A stretch of DNA of 64,000 bases from Massilia varians (lineage in GTDB: Bacteria > Pseudomonadota > Gammaproteobacteria > Burkholderiales > Burkholderiaceae_D): NCBI RefSeq assembly GCF_027923905.1, contig NZ_AP026966.1, positions 5,271,001 to 5,335,000 of the forward strand, given 5' to 3'. The translations under genes and the position numbers were made by a program. This document shows positions 1 through 10,365 of the stretch, in pieces. Each line of letters opens with the position of its first letter. Within the stretch, counting starts at the first letter, position 1. The notes under the pieces are model-generated. The model searched no databases, had not been told where the DNA came from, and saw only the letters and a list, made by a program, of their open reading frames with translations.

Positions 1-1090
1 ACTGGACATTCAGGAAGTCTGCATCCTGCTTGTTGTATTCGGATTGTTCTGCTTCGAGGCAAATGGCGGCCATCATTTCGACGGTCTCGACCGGGTACTT
101 GCCCGATGCGGTCTCGGCCGAGGTCATCACGGCGTCGGTGCCGTCCAGCACGGCGTTCGCGACGTCCGAGACTTCGGCGCGGGTCGGCACGGCGTTGACG
201 ATCATCGACTCCATCATCTGCGTCGCGGTGATGGCCAGCTTGTTGGAGGCGCGCGCCATCTTGATCATGCGCTTCTGCAGCGCCGGCACGGCCGCGTTGC
301 CCACTTCCACCGCCAGGTCGCCGCGCGCGACCATGATGCCGTCCGAGGCGTCCAGGATTTCCTGCAGCACGGGGATGGCTTCGGCGCGCTCGATCTTGGC
401 GATCATCATCGGCTTGTGGCCGTAGGGTTCGCCGGCGATGTTGGCCAGCTGGCGCGCCATTTCCATGTCGGTGGCGTTCTTCGGGAAGGAGATCGCCAGG
501 TAGTCGGCCTGGAAGCTCATCGCGGTCTTGATGTCTTCCATGTCCTTCGAGGTCAGGGCCGGCGCGGTCAGGCCGCCGCCCTGGCGGTTGATGCCCTTGT
601 TGTTCGACAGCTCGCCGCCGACCTTCACGGTGGTGAAGATCTCGTGGCCCACGACCTTGTCGACGATCAGCACGATCAGGCCGTCGTTGAGCAGCAGCTT
701 GTCGCCCGGCCGGACGTCGCGCGGCAGGGCCTTGTAGTCGAGGCCGACGCGCTCCTGGTTGCCCAGTTCGCCGTTCTCGCCCCACTTGGCGTCGAGGATG
801 AACTTGTCGCCGTTGTTCAGGAAGATCTTGCCCTCTTCAAACTTGCCGACGCGGATCTTGGGACCCTGCATGTCGGCCATGATCGCCACCTCGACGCCGC
901 ACTCGGCGGCCGCGCGGCGCACCAGGGCGGCGCGGTCGATGTGGTCCTGCGCCTTGCCATGCGAGAAGTTCAAACGCACGACGTCGACGCCGGCGCGGAT
1001 CATGCGGACGAGGATATCGAAATCGGTCGAGGCCGGTCCGATGGTGGCGACGATCTTGGTGGCGTTGTACATGGGGCGCACAGGTTGCAT
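1..1090 (-). CDS. pyk: Pyruvate kinase, 3' end cut off by the window edge
   Basis: This enzyme transfers phosphate from phosphoenolpyruvate to ADP, the last step of glycolysis, in the cytoplasm. About 363 N-terminal residues are visible of a family length near 475. Family hallmarks seen are [11 protein letters not shown] near the N-terminus, RLNFSHG, and the metal/substrate segment [10 protein letters not shown] followed by [13 protein letters not shown], then TQMMESM. The ATG at 1090 is used; a second in-frame ATG at 1072 (MYNATK) is also possible. It lies just downstream of pgk on the same strand, with a hairpin between them, so the two glycolytic genes are probably neighbours in one region but separately or attenuated-transcribed. 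The identification is secure; the C-terminal domain is not visible. Confidence 0.95.
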   Translation of the reverse strand, partial: MQPVRPMYNATKIVATIGPASTDFDILVRMIRAGVDVVRLNFSHGKAQDHIDRAALVRRAAAECGVEVAIMADMQGPKIRVGKFEEGKIFLNNGDKFILDAKWGENGELGNQERVGLDYKALPRDVRPGDKLLLNDGLIVLIVDKVVGHEIFTTVKVGGELSNNKGINRQGGGLTAPALTSKDMEDIKTAMSFQADYLAISFPKNATDMEMARQLANIAGEPYGHKPMMIAKIERAEAIPVLQEILDASDGIMVARGDLAVEVGNAAVPALQKRMIKMARASNKLAITATQMMESMIVNAVPTRAEVSDVANAVLDGTDAVMTSAETASGKYPVETVEMMAAICLEAEQSEYNKQDADFLNVQ

Positions 1091-1110
1091 GTGTCTGGAA
1101 TCCTTGGTTC

Positions 1111-1142
1111 TGAAAAGAGAAGCGCAGCCACTGGGCTGCGCT
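1111..1142 (-). terminator. Hairpin between pgk and pyk, likely Rho-independent terminator
   Basis: A perfect 9-bp stem (1121-1129 with 1134-1142, 4-nt loop) is followed on the minus strand by TCTCTTTTC. It sits directly after the pgk stop and before the pyk start, so it may terminate or attenuate read-through from pgk into pyk. Confidence 0.6.
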
Positions 1143-1150
1143 GGTACTGA

Positions 1151-2356
<1,206 letters not shown>

Positions 2357-2407
2357 TGGCTAGTCAGCAGTGAGATAGTGAAAAACCGTCATTGTACATT
2401 AGCCGAC

Positions 2408-2743
2408 CTATGCAAAAACGTGCAAGACGCGCAACAGTGTGAATACCGCCATGCCGAAGATAATCGTCATCAGCATGCTGCGGCGCCACAGGTAGAAGGC
2501 GAGCGCGGCGAGGCCGGCGATCAGTTTCGGATTGGCCGGCGTGAACTGGGCCTGGCCCTGGGCGTCGACCAGCAGGTCGGGCCCGATGATCGCCGCCAGC
2601 GCGCAGGCCGGCGCATAGCGCAGCATCTCCTGCACCCGCGGCGGGATGCTCACGCGGTGGCCGATCAGCCAGAACGAGCTGCGGGTGGCGGCGGTGGCGA
2701 CGCACAGCACGCCGATCGTGACCCAGATTTCCCAATCAGCCAT
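2408..2743 (-). CDS. azlD: Branched-chain amino-acid exporter small subunit, AzlD family
   Basis: This is the 111-residue small membrane partner of an AzlCD-type exporter; in characterised members the pair exports branched-chain amino acids or analogues across the inner membrane. The sequence shows three to four hydrophobic segments, the family-typical ATRSSFWLIG near residue 20, and a C-terminal LMTIIFGMAVFTLLR helix. The ATG at 2743 (MADWEI) overlaps the 3' end of azlC by 8 bp and is preferred over an upstream in-frame ATG at 2779 that lies deep inside azlC. Translational coupling with azlC is likely. The actual substrate cannot be read from sequence. Confidence 0.85.
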   Translation of the reverse strand: MADWEIWVTIGVLCVATAATRSSFWLIGHRVSIPPRVQEMLRYAPACALAAIIGPDLLVDAQGQAQFTPANPKLIAGLAALAFYLWRRSMLMTIIFGMAVFTLLRVLHVFA

Positions 2744-3497
2744 TGCTTGCCTTTCGTTTGGCGAAGGACTCTTCGACAATCATCGAAGTGACCATGCCGA
2801 CCAGCACGGCCAGCAGCAGCCCGAGCTTGTACGGCAGGCCATAGGCCAGCACCGAGACCACGATCGCGACCGCGACCCCGCACAGCGCCGCATTGTTGAT
2901 AATGAGCGGCACCATGATGCACAGGATCGCCAGCGTGCCGGCAAAACCCAGTCCCCATTCCGCCGGGATGGCGCTGCCGAGGAAAATCCCGATCAGCGAG
3001 CCGATCTGCCAGGCGAACCAGTTCGGGTACATCAGCCCCTTCAGGTAGGATAGCTTGCCAGCCACGCGTTCGGCAGTCGGATAGCGCTGCAGGAACATCG
3101 CCACGGTCAGGTCGCCGGAGACGTAGCCGAGCAGGAAGCGCTGGCGCCAATGCAGGTGCGCGAAGTGCGGCCCCAGCAGTGCGGAAAAGATCACGAAGCG
3201 CAGGTTGACGACCAGGGCGGTAGAGAAGATCACCCAGATCGGCGCGGCGGCGGCAATCAAGGGAAGTGAAGCCAGCTGGGCGGATCCGGCAAAGACCAGC
3301 AGGGTCATGCCGACCGCCTGCGCGGCGGTGAGGCCGCTCTTGACCATTGCGATGCCGACGACCAGACCCCAGGCGCCGATGCCGAACAGCGTCGGCAGGC
3401 CGGTCTTGAAGCCCTCACGCCAGGCAGCGGGGTCGTGGGCTTCGGCAGACTCCATGGGGGATACGGGTTGCTGGCCTGGCGGCGAGGCCAGGCTCAT
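2736..3497 (-). CDS. azlC: Branched-chain amino-acid exporter large subunit, AzlC family
   Basis: This 253-residue polytopic inner-membrane protein is the large subunit of the AzlCD exporter. Typical AzlC features are the WREGFKTGLPTLFGIGAWGL start, the FAGSAQLASLPL segment near residue 70, NLRFVIFSA near residue 100, and several further membrane helices. The ATG at 3497 is preceded by AGGA with 7-nt spacing; the longer reading to 3512 would need a TTG start. It is immediately followed by azlD in an overlapping operon. Substrate is inferred from the family only. Confidence 0.85.
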   Translation of the reverse strand: MSLASPPGQQPVSPMESAEAHDPAAWREGFKTGLPTLFGIGAWGLVVGIAMVKSGLTAAQAVGMTLLVFAGSAQLASLPLIAAAAPIWVIFSTALVVNLRFVIFSALLGPHFAHLHWRQRFLLGYVSGDLTVAMFLQRYPTAERVAGKLSYLKGLMYPNWFAWQIGSLIGIFLGSAIPAEWGLGFAGTLAILCIMVPLIINNAALCGVAVAIVVSVLAYGLPYKLGLLLAVLVGMVTSMIVEESFAKRKASNG

Positions 3498-3710
3498 GTT
3501 GTTTTCCTGCAACGGCCGACAGCGGCGGATGCGGCGACGGGCTTGAAACGGTCGGGCATGAAACGCATTGAATGGTGCGGCGCCGGGCTGGCAGGATGTT
3601 GCCCCCGGGCTCGTTTATGATCAGCTGGTAATTCTACCGATCATTTCGATATGCAGGTTGAATCGGATAGAATCTTGTCTTTGCCATTTCCCTTTCATGG
3701 AGAAAAACAG

Positions 3711-3905
3711 ATGAACCAAAAGACGATGCCTGTGGTGGAACTCGAGGCAAAAGACCTGCCGGCACACTGCCCGAATCCGGCAATGCCGCTGTGGTCCTCG
3801 CACCCGCGCGTCTTCCTCGATTTCGACCACCATGGCGACGCCAAGTGCCCGTACTGCGGCACCCAGTACCGCTTGGCCCCGGGCGTCGAGCTCAAGCACC
3901 ACTGA
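3711..3905 (+). CDS. Small zinc-finger protein, CHCC (NdufS6-like) type
   Basis: A 64-residue cytoplasmic protein with a CPNPAMPLW motif, a histidine-containing middle and CPYCGTQY near residue 46, the arrangement of the zf-CHCC family. Family members bind one zinc ion and are related to a small respiratory complex I subunit; the bacterial role is not settled. A good ribosome-binding site (GGAG, 8-nt spacing) precedes the ATG at 3711. The hydrolase gene begins 33 bp downstream on the same strand, so co-transcription is likely. Confidence 0.85.
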   Translation: MNQKTMPVVELEAKDLPAHCPNPAMPLWSSHPRVFLDFDHHGDAKCPYCGTQYRLAPGVELKHH

Positions 3906-3938
3906 TTTTCCGGTGCGGCTTGCTGCCGCACCCTTCCG

Positions 3939-4937
3939 ATGCACTACCGCGCGCCCGTGTGGCTGCCTGGCGGCCACCTCCAGACCATCTATCCGGCGAC
4001 CTGCGTTGCCAAACCGCCGGTCGCCTACCGGCGCGAGCGCTGGCCAAGTGCCGACGGCGATTTCATCGATGTCGACTTCGTCGACGGCGAGCCGGGCAAG
4101 CCGCTGGTGGTGCTGTTCCATGGCCTGGAAGGTTCTTCCAACAGCCACTATGCGCGCTCCCTGATGGCGGCGCTGCGCGCACGCGGCTGGTCCGGCGCAG
4201 TGCCGCACTTCCGCGGCTGCTCGGGCGAAGCCAACCTGATGCCGCGCTTCTACCATTCCGGCGACGCCGCGGAGGTCGACTGGGTGGTGAGAAAACTCCA
4301 TGCACGCGCCCCAGGTCCGCTGTTCGTGGCCGGCGTTTCCCTGGGCGGCAATGCCCTGCTGCGCTGGCTGGGCGAATCCGGCCATGCGGCGGAGATCGTC
4401 GAGGCGGCGTGCGCGGTGTCGGCGCCGCTCGACCTGGCGCGCGGCGGCGAAGCGCTGTCCTCCGGCTTCAACCTGCTGTACACGCGCATGTTCCTGCAGA
4501 CGCTCAAGCCCAAGTGCCTGGCCAAGCTGGAACGCTATCCCGGCCTGTTCGACCGCGCCGCCCTGATGGCGGCGCGCGACCTGTACGCCTTCGACAACGT
4601 GGTGACCGCGCCCCTGCACGGCTACAAGGACACCGACGACTACTGGCACCGCGCCAGCGCGCGCCACGTGCTGCACGAGATCACCGTGCCGACGCTGGTG
4701 CTCAATGCCCGCAACGACCCCTTCCTGCCCGGCCGCCACTTGCCCGAGTCCGCATCGACTGCGGTGACGCTGGAGTATCCTGACGAAGGTGGGCACGTCG
4801 GTTTCGCCGTCGGCCCCTTCCCCGGACGGATCGACTGGCTGCCGCGCCGCATCCTGGCCTTCTTCGACGATGTGGCCCCAGCCGCGAAGTGTCGTACCTG
4901 CCGCGCGCCCGGCGCGCACGAACCATGCGAAGCTTGA
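3939..4937 (+). CDS. YheT-family alpha/beta-fold hydrolase
   Basis: A 332-residue serine hydrolase-like protein of the YheT/ABHD1-3 type. Seen are WLPGGHLQTIYP at the N-terminus (typical of this family), the oxyanion segment LFHGLEGSSNSHYA near residue 60, the nucleophile elbow GVSLGGN near residue 134, an acid in LNARNDPFLP, and the catalytic histidine in DEGGHVGF. The natural substrate is unknown; esterase or lipase activity is inferred from the fold. It overlaps no neighbour, and the next gene starts 5 bp after its stop, so the three genes from 3711 to 5529 probably form one operon. Confidence 0.85.
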   Translation: MHYRAPVWLPGGHLQTIYPATCVAKPPVAYRRERWPSADGDFIDVDFVDGEPGKPLVVLFHGLEGSSNSHYARSLMAALRARGWSGAVPHFRGCSGEANLMPRFYHSGDAAEVDWVVRKLHARAPGPLFVAGVSLGGNALLRWLGESGHAAEIVEAACAVSAPLDLARGGEALSSGFNLLYTRMFLQTLKPKCLAKLERYPGLFDRAALMAARDLYAFDNVVTAPLHGYKDTDDYWHRASARHVLHEITVPTLVLNARNDPFLPGRHLPESASTAVTLEYPDEGGHVGFAVGPFPGRIDWLPRRILAFFDDVAPAAKCRTCRAPGAHEPCEA

Positions 4938-4941
4938 GACT

Positions 4942-5529
4942 ATGGACGATATCGTAAAACAGGCAATGGCCAAGTGGCCGAACGTGCCGCACTGCTACGG
5001 CTGGCTGGCCCTGGATGCGCGCGGCAACTGGCGCATGCGCGACGAGGCGGCGCAGCGCGCCGATGCTCCGGGCGACAAGCTGGCGAATGCGGCGCTGGTG
5101 GGCTTCATCAACCGTAACTACGCGCACGACGACAAGGGCCGCTGGTATTTCCAGAACGGCCCGCAACGCGTGTACGTGAACCTGGAAGCGACGCCCTTCA
5201 TCGCGCGCACCGACCCGAGCCAGGGCTTCGTCCTGCAGACCGGTCAGGCGCTGGCGGCGGTGGAAGCGGCCTACCTGACCGACGCCGGCGCCGTGATCCT
5301 GCAGGCCGGCGAGATCGTCGCCCAGCTCGACGACCGCGACGTGGCCCAGGTGCTGGCGCGCGCGGAGCTCGATGGCCGGCCGGCCTCGGTGGAAGCGATC
5401 ATGGCCTGGCTGGAGGACGACGCGGCCGAGCTGGCGCTGGTCTTGCCGGGCGGGCGCGTGCGCGTCGAACGGCTGGCGGCGGAAGCGCTGCAGCGCCGCT
5501 TCGGCTACGTGCAGGCGCCGGGCATGTAG
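4942..5529 (+). CDS. Conserved DUF-type protein of unknown function
   Basis: A 195-residue soluble protein that I recognise only as a betaproteobacterial family of unknown function (it resembles DUF2944 entries, by memory). It opens with DIVKQAMAKWPNVPHCYGWL and carries FINRNYAHDDKGRWYFQNGPQ and RVYVNLEATPF, all usually conserved. There is no signal peptide or membrane segment. The ATG at 4942 lies 5 bp after the hydrolase stop, pointing to one operon. Its stop codon TAG is the first part of the left arm of the palindromic element at 5526-5659. Confidence 0.7.
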   Translation: MDDIVKQAMAKWPNVPHCYGWLALDARGNWRMRDEAAQRADAPGDKLANAALVGFINRNYAHDDKGRWYFQNGPQRVYVNLEATPFIARTDPSQGFVLQTGQALAAVEAAYLTDAGAVILQAGEIVAQLDDRDVAQVLARAELDGRPASVEAIMAWLEDDAAELALVLPGGRVRVERLAAEALQRRFGYVQAPGM

Positions 5530-5659
5530 GGTGGGCGGCTGCACCCGGGCCTTGGCAGGCCTGCGCATCTGGCGCCGCCCACGCGTTCAACTCTCGGACG
5601 CGTAGGCGGCGTGAACGATGCGGGCTGATGTCGATCCCGGGTAGAGCCGCCCACCCTAC
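5526..5659. repeat. Palindromic repeat element A with GTAGGGTG termini
   Basis: A 134-bp segment bounded by 15-bp perfect inverted repeats, GTAGGGTGGGCGGCT at 5526 and its reverse complement ending at 5659. The interior holds further imperfect palindromes, including a pair built on cgcgttcaac. The TAG stop of the gene on the left (5527-5529) and the TAG stop of the convergent M48 gene on the right (5656-5658, minus strand) both lie inside the terminal repeats. A relative with the same termini lies at 58283-58383. It probably belongs to a REP/MITE-like family and may double as a bidirectional terminator. Confidence 0.75.
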
Positions 5660-7248
5660 GGGAAGTCCTTCTCGGTTTCCTTCTCGGCCTTCTGGCGCGC
5701 CTTCAGCTCGCGCTCGCGCGCATCGATGACGGCCTGGTCGTAGAAAGACACGTCGCTCGCCTTGCGCGCCAGGTCGAGCTGCGCCACCGCCGCCGGCAGG
5801 GCGCCCGCCAGCGCATACGATTCGGCCAGCGCCATGTGCTGCAGCGCGATCTTGCCCTGCTTGGCATAGGTGCGCGCCAGCATGTCGTGCAGCTTCGGCT
5901 CCGTGCGATAGAGCTGGGTCTGGTCGCGCAGGAAGCGGGTGGCCTCCTCAAACTTGCCGGCCGCGATCAGCGCCTCGCCGTACTGGCGCGCGATGGCCCG
6001 CGACAGCGGAAAGCGCTGGCGCGCGGCATCCGCTTCCTGCACCGCCTGCTCGGCCATCGCCGGACCCTGGCCAGGCGCCAGCTTGATCTCGACGGACAGC
6101 CCGGCGAACATCGTCGCGCCGTCGCCGGCGTTCGATTCGCTGGAGAACACCCCCTCCTTCGGCTTGACGGTGGCGCGCGCCTTGTCGAGCCACTCCTGGG
6201 CCTCGCCCAGGTTCCCCTCGCGCAGCGCCAGCAGCGACAGCCCGTACTGGGCGCCGGCCTGCAGCTGGCGGTGCGATTCCTTGATCTGGATGTTGAACGC
6301 GTTCTTCGTCTCGCGGCGGCCGTTGACGCTCTCGTCCTGCAGCACGCGGGCACGCGCGCGCACCAGCTGGAAGTCGAGGTTGTCCACGCGCGGCTTCTTC
6401 GGCATCTCGCGGATGCGCGCCTGCATGTCGGTGATGCGTTCGGCCGTCAGCGGGTGGCTGCTCAGGTGGGCCAGGTTCGCGGGGATGTCGCCCGACAGCT
6501 TGGTGGCGCTCTGCAGGCGCCGGAAGAAGCCGACGATGCCGGTAACGTCGAAGCCGCCCGCACCCATGATCTGGAATCCCACGCGGTCGGCCTCGCGCTC
6601 GGCCTCGCGGCTGAAATTGAGCTGGCGCTGCACGGCCAGGCCCTGCCCGCCCATCAGCACACCCATCGCGGCATCGGAGCTTGCCTTGGCGGCAAGCGCG
6701 GCCAGGATCATCGAGGCCAGCGGCAGCAGCACGTCCTGCTTCTGCTGGCCGATCATGCGCGCGATGTGGCGCTGCGACACGTGGCCGATCTCGTGCGCCA
6801 TCACGCCGGCCAGCTCCGACTCCTTCTGCGCCGCCACGATCAGGCCCGTATGGGCGCCGATGAAGCCGCCCGGCAGGGCGAAGGCGTTCAGGTTCGCGTC
6901 GCGCATGGCGAAGAAGTTGAAATCGGCATTGGTCTCGCCGCGCGCACCCGGCACCGAGGACAGCAGCGTATTGCCGAGGTTGTTCAGGTACTCGGTGATC
7001 TGGTCGTCGTCGAGATAGGCAGGGTCGCGCCGGACGTCGCGCATGATCTCTTCGCCGAGCTTGCGCTCGAGAACGGGCGAGAGGTCCTTGCGCGCGGTGT
7101 CGCCAAGCGTCGGCAGGCGCAGGTTGTTCGGCTTCTGGAGCGGCTCGGCGGGTGCGGCAATGGCGAGGGCGGCCGCCGTGCACAGGGCAATGGCGGTCAA
7201 CGCAGGGCGCCAGCGGCGCGCCGGTGCTGGGCGGGGAGCGGTGTTCAC
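5656..7248 (-). CDS. Periplasmic M48 metalloprotease with TPR region, BepA-like
   Basis: A 530-residue protein resembling BepA/YfgC, a periplasmic zinc protease and chaperone that assists outer-membrane protein assembly and degrades stalled precursors. The order is an N-terminal signal-like hydrophobic stretch (residues 15-33), the M48 domain with the zinc motif HEIGH at 152-156 and the downstream third ligand in [12 protein letters not shown], then a C-terminal helical repeat region (from about 290) of TPR type. The C-terminus is charged ([11 protein letters not shown]) and ends at a TAG that lies inside repeat element A. It faces the convergent DUF gene. The role in envelope quality control is inferred from the family. 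Confidence 0.88.
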   Translation of the reverse strand: MNTAPRPAPARRWRPALTAIALCTAAALAIAAPAEPLQKPNNLRLPTLGDTARKDLSPVLERKLGEEIMRDVRRDPAYLDDDQITEYLNNLGNTLLSSVPGARGETNADFNFFAMRDANLNAFALPGGFIGAHTGLIVAAQKESELAGVMAHEIGHVSQRHIARMIGQQKQDVLLPLASMILAALAAKASSDAAMGVLMGGQGLAVQRQLNFSREAEREADRVGFQIMGAGGFDVTGIVGFFRRLQSATKLSGDIPANLAHLSSHPLTAERITDMQARIREMPKKPRVDNLDFQLVRARARVLQDESVNGRRETKNAFNIQIKESHRQLQAGAQYGLSLLALREGNLGEAQEWLDKARATVKPKEGVFSSESNAGDGATMFAGLSVEIKLAPGQGPAMAEQAVQEADAARQRFPLSRAIARQYGEALIAAGKFEEATRFLRDQTQLYRTEPKLHDMLARTYAKQGKIALQHMALAESYALAGALPAAVAQLDLARKASDVSFYDQAVIDARERELKARQKAEKETEKDFP

Positions 7249-7325
7249 AATGCTATGATAACCCTATCAGCAGCCACGTTGCTGCACGGCGAAACACTTT
7301 GTTCCACGACCTTATTGGGTTAGCA

Positions 7326-7829
7326 ATGAGCACTTCCACCCCGTCCACCGAACACCTCACCCACTTCGACGCCACCGGCCAGGCCCACATGGTCGATGTC
7401 GGCGCCAAGCAGGACACCCACCGCATCGCCGTGGCGGCCGGGACCATCCGCATGAAGCCGGACACGCTGGCGCTGATCCAGTCGGGCAATGCGAAGAAGG
7501 GCGACGTGATCGGCATTGCCCGGATTGCCGCGATCATGGCCTCCAAACGGACCAGCGACCTGGTGCCGCTGTGCCATCCGCTGCCGATCACCCGGGTGGC
7601 AGTGGATTTCGAGGTGGACGCGGGCGCCAGCAGCGTGCATTGCCGCGCCCAGGTCGAGACCATCGGCAAGACCGGGGTCGAGATGGAAGCGCTCACCGCG
7701 GTGCAGGTCGGCCTCTTGACCATCTACGACATGTGCAAGGCGGTGGATCGCGGCATGGTGATGACGAATGTGCGGGTGCTGGAAAAGCACGGCGGCAAGA
7801 GCGGCGACTGGACCGCCGCCCTGCCCTAG
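7326..7829 (+). CDS. moaC: Cyclic pyranopterin monophosphate synthase
   Basis: MoaC acts with MoaA in the first step of molybdenum cofactor synthesis, turning the GTP-derived cyclic intermediate into cyclic pyranopterin monophosphate. The 167-residue protein has the full family length and motifs: [15 protein letters not shown] at the start, KKGDV(I)[10 protein letters not shown](S)K, LCHPLPI near residue 84, and the C-terminal [22 protein letters not shown] followed by LEKHGGKSG. The ATG at 7326 begins [11 protein letters not shown]. It is divergent from the M48 gene; no other molybdopterin gene is in the window. Confidence 0.96.
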   Translation: MSTSTPSTEHLTHFDATGQAHMVDVGAKQDTHRIAVAAGTIRMKPDTLALIQSGNAKKGDVIGIARIAAIMASKRTSDLVPLCHPLPITRVAVDFEVDAGASSVHCRAQVETIGKTGVEMEALTAVQVGLLTIYDMCKAVDRGMVMTNVRVLEKHGGKSGDWTAALP

Positions 7830-7842
7830 CGCAGCCACTCCC

Positions 7843-8820
7843 TCAGCCGCCCGCCGCCCCGTTCGTCACCACGGTGAGGCCTTCGGCCAGCGCCAGCCGC
7901 TCCAGGGCGTCTTCCAGCAAGGCGCGGGCCTGGCCCGCGCTGCGTTGCAAGGCGGCGTGGAGCTCGGCGTCTTCGGGGCTGCGCACCGCGCACTGGGCGC
8001 TGTAGCGTTCGAAACTCCCGACGGTCATCAAGACTTCGGCCAGATGGCGCGGGCACTCGCACGCCAGGCGCCCGCTGGTTTGCGCCAGCATCGACAGCGT
8101 GTCGTCCGCATAGCGCGGCGCCGGCACGGGCGCCGGCGTATGCGACAGGGGAATACGCTGTCCATGCATGGCCAGCCGGCACAAGGGCGAGAGTTCGCTC
8201 AGGTCGGCAGGCAGGCGCGCCACCAGACAGCCGGCGCTGCGCAAGGCACGGATCGTCGCGCTCGACGAGAAACGGTACAAGACCAGGACGGCTAGCGGCG
8301 CGCGCGCGCGCAGGGCTTCGATGCGGGGCAGGACGGTATCGTCCAGTTCCGCCTTCTCGACAATCAGGACCTCGGCGTCACCGCCGGCATCCTGGTGGTC
8401 CAGCTCGGCCAGCGTGGCGCAGCGAACGCGCAAATCGAGCCCGATGGCGTCGGCACCGAGCGCCACCAGCCTGCGCGGCAGGCTCGCCCCCACGACCACG
8501 GCGCGTATCGGCGCCGCCGACGACGCGACATGCACCGGATTGTGCTGCTCCAGCATCAACTCCAATTGTTGACGCGACAGACTGGCCAGCAGGCCGATAC
8601 CGTGCCCCTGGTCGACCAGCTGCTTGAGCAAGGCAAGGCGCTCGACCTGCTCGCTCGAATACAGGCGTTGTCCATGCGAAGAGCGCCTGGTATCCGAGAT
8701 CTGGTAGCGCCGCTCCCATACGCGCAGGGTCTCGACCGGCAAGCCGGCCATGCGCGCGGCCGTGCCGGCACGATAGACAAGCGCTTGATGAACCGCATTT
8801 TCTGAAGAGTTCATGTTCAT
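7843..8820 (-). CDS. MerR-family regulator with a Rossmann-like second domain
   Basis: About 325 residues. The N-terminal 70 form a MerR winged helix: YRAGTAARMAGLPVETLRVWERRYQI, then RLYSSEQVERLALLKQLVDQGHGIG. The middle (roughly 90-215) alternates hydrophobic strands and helices (IRAVVVGAS, AEVLIVEKAEL, LAVLVLYRFSS), like the cobalamin-binding or receiver-like domain of LitR/CarH regulators, but I do not find the ExxH...H cobalamin ligands. The last 90 residues are helical. Alternative starts are 8838 and 8814; the region lacks a strong ribosome-binding site. It is divergent from the fasciclin gene, which it may control. Ligand unknown. Confidence 0.75.
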   Translation of the reverse strand: MNMNSSENAVHQALVYRAGTAARMAGLPVETLRVWERRYQISDTRRSSHGQRLYSSEQVERLALLKQLVDQGHGIGLLASLSRQQLELMLEQHNPVHVASSAAPIRAVVVGASLPRRLVALGADAIGLDLRVRCATLAELDHQDAGGDAEVLIVEKAELDDTVLPRIEALRARAPLAVLVLYRFSSSATIRALRSAGCLVARLPADLSELSPLCRLAMHGQRIPLSHTPAPVPAPRYADDTLSMLAQTSGRLACECPRHLAEVLMTVGSFERYSAQCAVRSPEDAELHAALQRSAGQARALLEDALERLALAEGLTVVTNGAAGG

Positions 8821-8940
8821 GCACCGTTTTTGAACCATTTAATTATGTGATTATAGGTTCACCACTTAGACATTTCGTCAAAATTTTCTATATTATCGGG
8901 ACAAGTTCATTTCATTCACCCCCCACCCCAGGAGCACATC

Positions 8941-9396
8941 ATGAAACGACTCTTTCTCGCAGTCCCGTTTGCTCTGGCCCTCGGCTCGGTCCAGGCGGCC
9001 GATATCGTCGATACCGCCAAGTCGGCCGGCAGCTTCAATACGCTGGTCACCGCCGTGCAGGCGGCCGGCCTGGTCGACACCTTGAAAGGCCCGGGGCCGT
9101 TCACGGTGTTCGCGCCGACCGATGCGGCGTTTGCCAAGATTCCCAAGGCGAAGCTCGACGCCCTGCTGAAGGACAAGGAGGCCTTGACCAAGGTCCTGAC
9201 TTACCATGTGGTGCCAGGCAAGGTGATGGCGGCCGACGTCAAGCCGGGCATGGTCAAGACGGTCGAGGGCAAGGCGTTCAAGGTCAGCACCAGCGGCGGC
9301 AAGGTCATGGTCGACAAGGCGACCGTCACGAAAACCGACATCGCGGCGGACAATGGCGTGATCCATGTGATCGATACGGTCATCATGCCGAACTAA
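8941..9396 (+). CDS. Secreted fasciclin (FAS1) domain protein
   Basis: A 151-residue exported protein. Residues 1-19 are a classical signal peptide ending at VQAA/D. The rest is one FAS1 domain with the characteristic H1 segment [17 protein letters not shown] and the H2 segment [10 protein letters not shown], ending in [16 protein letters not shown]1 domains generally mediate adhesion or surface interactions; a specific partner is not known here. A good purine-rich site (AGGAGC) precedes the ATG. It is transcribed away from the MerR regulator across a 120-bp AT-rich intergenic region, and a GC-rich hairpin follows it. Confidence 0.92.
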   Translation: MKRLFLAVPFALALGSVQAADIVDTAKSAGSFNTLVTAVQAAGLVDTLKGPGPFTVFAPTDAAFAKIPKAKLDALLKDKEALTKVLTYHVVPGKVMAADVKPGMVKTVEGKAFKVSTSGGKVMVDKATVTKTDIAADNGVIHVIDTVIMPN

Positions 9397-9405
9397 GCCG
9401 CCTCC

Positions 9406-9436
9406 CCACCGCCGGCCACGGCGCCGGCGGTGGTTT
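9406..9436 (+). terminator. Hairpin after the fasciclin gene
   Basis: An 11-bp stem (9406-9416 with 9423-9433) with a 6-nt loop begins 9 bp after the stop codon and is followed by tttcc. The T tract is short, so termination strength is uncertain. Confidence 0.5.
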
Positions 9437-9567
9437 CCGTAGAGGATGTTCTGCCCATAATCTCACCAATATTCACCGCTCGAATAGGGTGCTGCCGGCA
9501 TACATATAAGCTGATATGATGCCGCCTCTCGCACGTCGTCCCGACTGCGAACCATGCCCCGCCTCAC

Positions 9568-10269
9568 ATGAACACCGAACAAGCTCGCGAACTCAAGCCC
9601 CAGGAATTCGAGTTCGAGACCATGAACCTGCAGGTCGGCGTCCGGCTGCAGGTGATGACCCACCGGCACCTCAAGCCCGCCCAGTATTTCTCGACCCTGA
9701 TCGGCTACCTCAAGGACGAGTACCTCATCATCAAGATCCCGACCGAAAATGGCGCGCCAATCGCGATGACGGAAGGCGACCGCCTGACGATCCGGGTGTT
9801 TTCGGGAGTGAACGTGTGCTCGTTCGCGTGCTCGGTGGAGCGGGTGTTCGCGCGGCCGCTGAACTACGTGCACCTGTCCTTCCCCACCTCGATCCAGGGC
9901 ACCAGCCTGCGCGGCGCGATGCGGGTCAAGGCCGAGATTCAGGCGCGCGTGTTCAAGGCGGGCAATGCTGACGCTGCGATCGCCTGCACGCTGGCCAACG
10001 TCTCGGTGACCGGCGCCAGGATCGATTCGCCTTATCCGCTGCCGGCCGACAGCGACGTGCTCACGCTGGCGACGCCGCCCACCAACAAGGAGGTGCCGGA
10101 GCAGACCCTGGCCGCGGTCAGGAACATGACGGTGGCCAGGCCGGCGCCCGACAAGCCGGATGTCTACAGCTACGGCGTCCAGTTCGTCGACCTGGATCCG
10201 GTCCATTACACGCTGCTGCAGAACATGACCTACGAGGCGCTGTTGGCGGACCGGCTCAAGATCGTCTAG
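9568..10269 (+). CDS. PilZ/YcgR-like cyclic-di-GMP binding protein
   Basis: A 233-residue cytoplasmic protein with a YcgR-N-like beta-rich region (about 15-110) followed by a PilZ domain. The c-di-GMP signature is present: RGAMR (RxxxR) near residue 114 and the downstream NVSVTGARI, matching the D/NxSxxG pattern, near residue 147. Family members couple c-di-GMP level to flagellar braking, pilus function or matrix production. No motility gene flanks it; the nearest relevant gene is the pilin at 12.5 kb on the other strand. The target is unknown. Confidence 0.85.
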   Translation: MNTEQARELKPQEFEFETMNLQVGVRLQVMTHRHLKPAQYFSTLIGYLKDEYLIIKIPTENGAPIAMTEGDRLTIRVFSGVNVCSFACSVERVFARPLNYVHLSFPTSIQGTSLRGAMRVKAEIQARVFKAGNADAAIACTLANVSVTGARIDSPYPLPADSDVLTLATPPTNKEVPEQTLAAVRNMTVARPAPDKPDVYSYGVQFVDLDPVHYTLLQNMTYEALLADRLKIV

Positions 10270-10365
10270 TACTCGCCTCACCCGCTCTGAATGATGTCCC
10301 ATGGTAAATTGCTGGCCTGCGTAAGCGGCGCCCTGCGGCTTACCGTATGACAACAAGGATGGAGC

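Noticed and set aside
5836..7323. A 495-codon frame antisense to the M48 protease
   Set aside because: Arg/His/Leu/Gln-rich shadow of a clear protease gene with HEIGH motif.
10310..10345. Short hairpin gtaagc...gcttac before the first S9 peptidase
   Set aside because: Only a 6-bp stem with a long GC-rich loop; no T run and no known motif.
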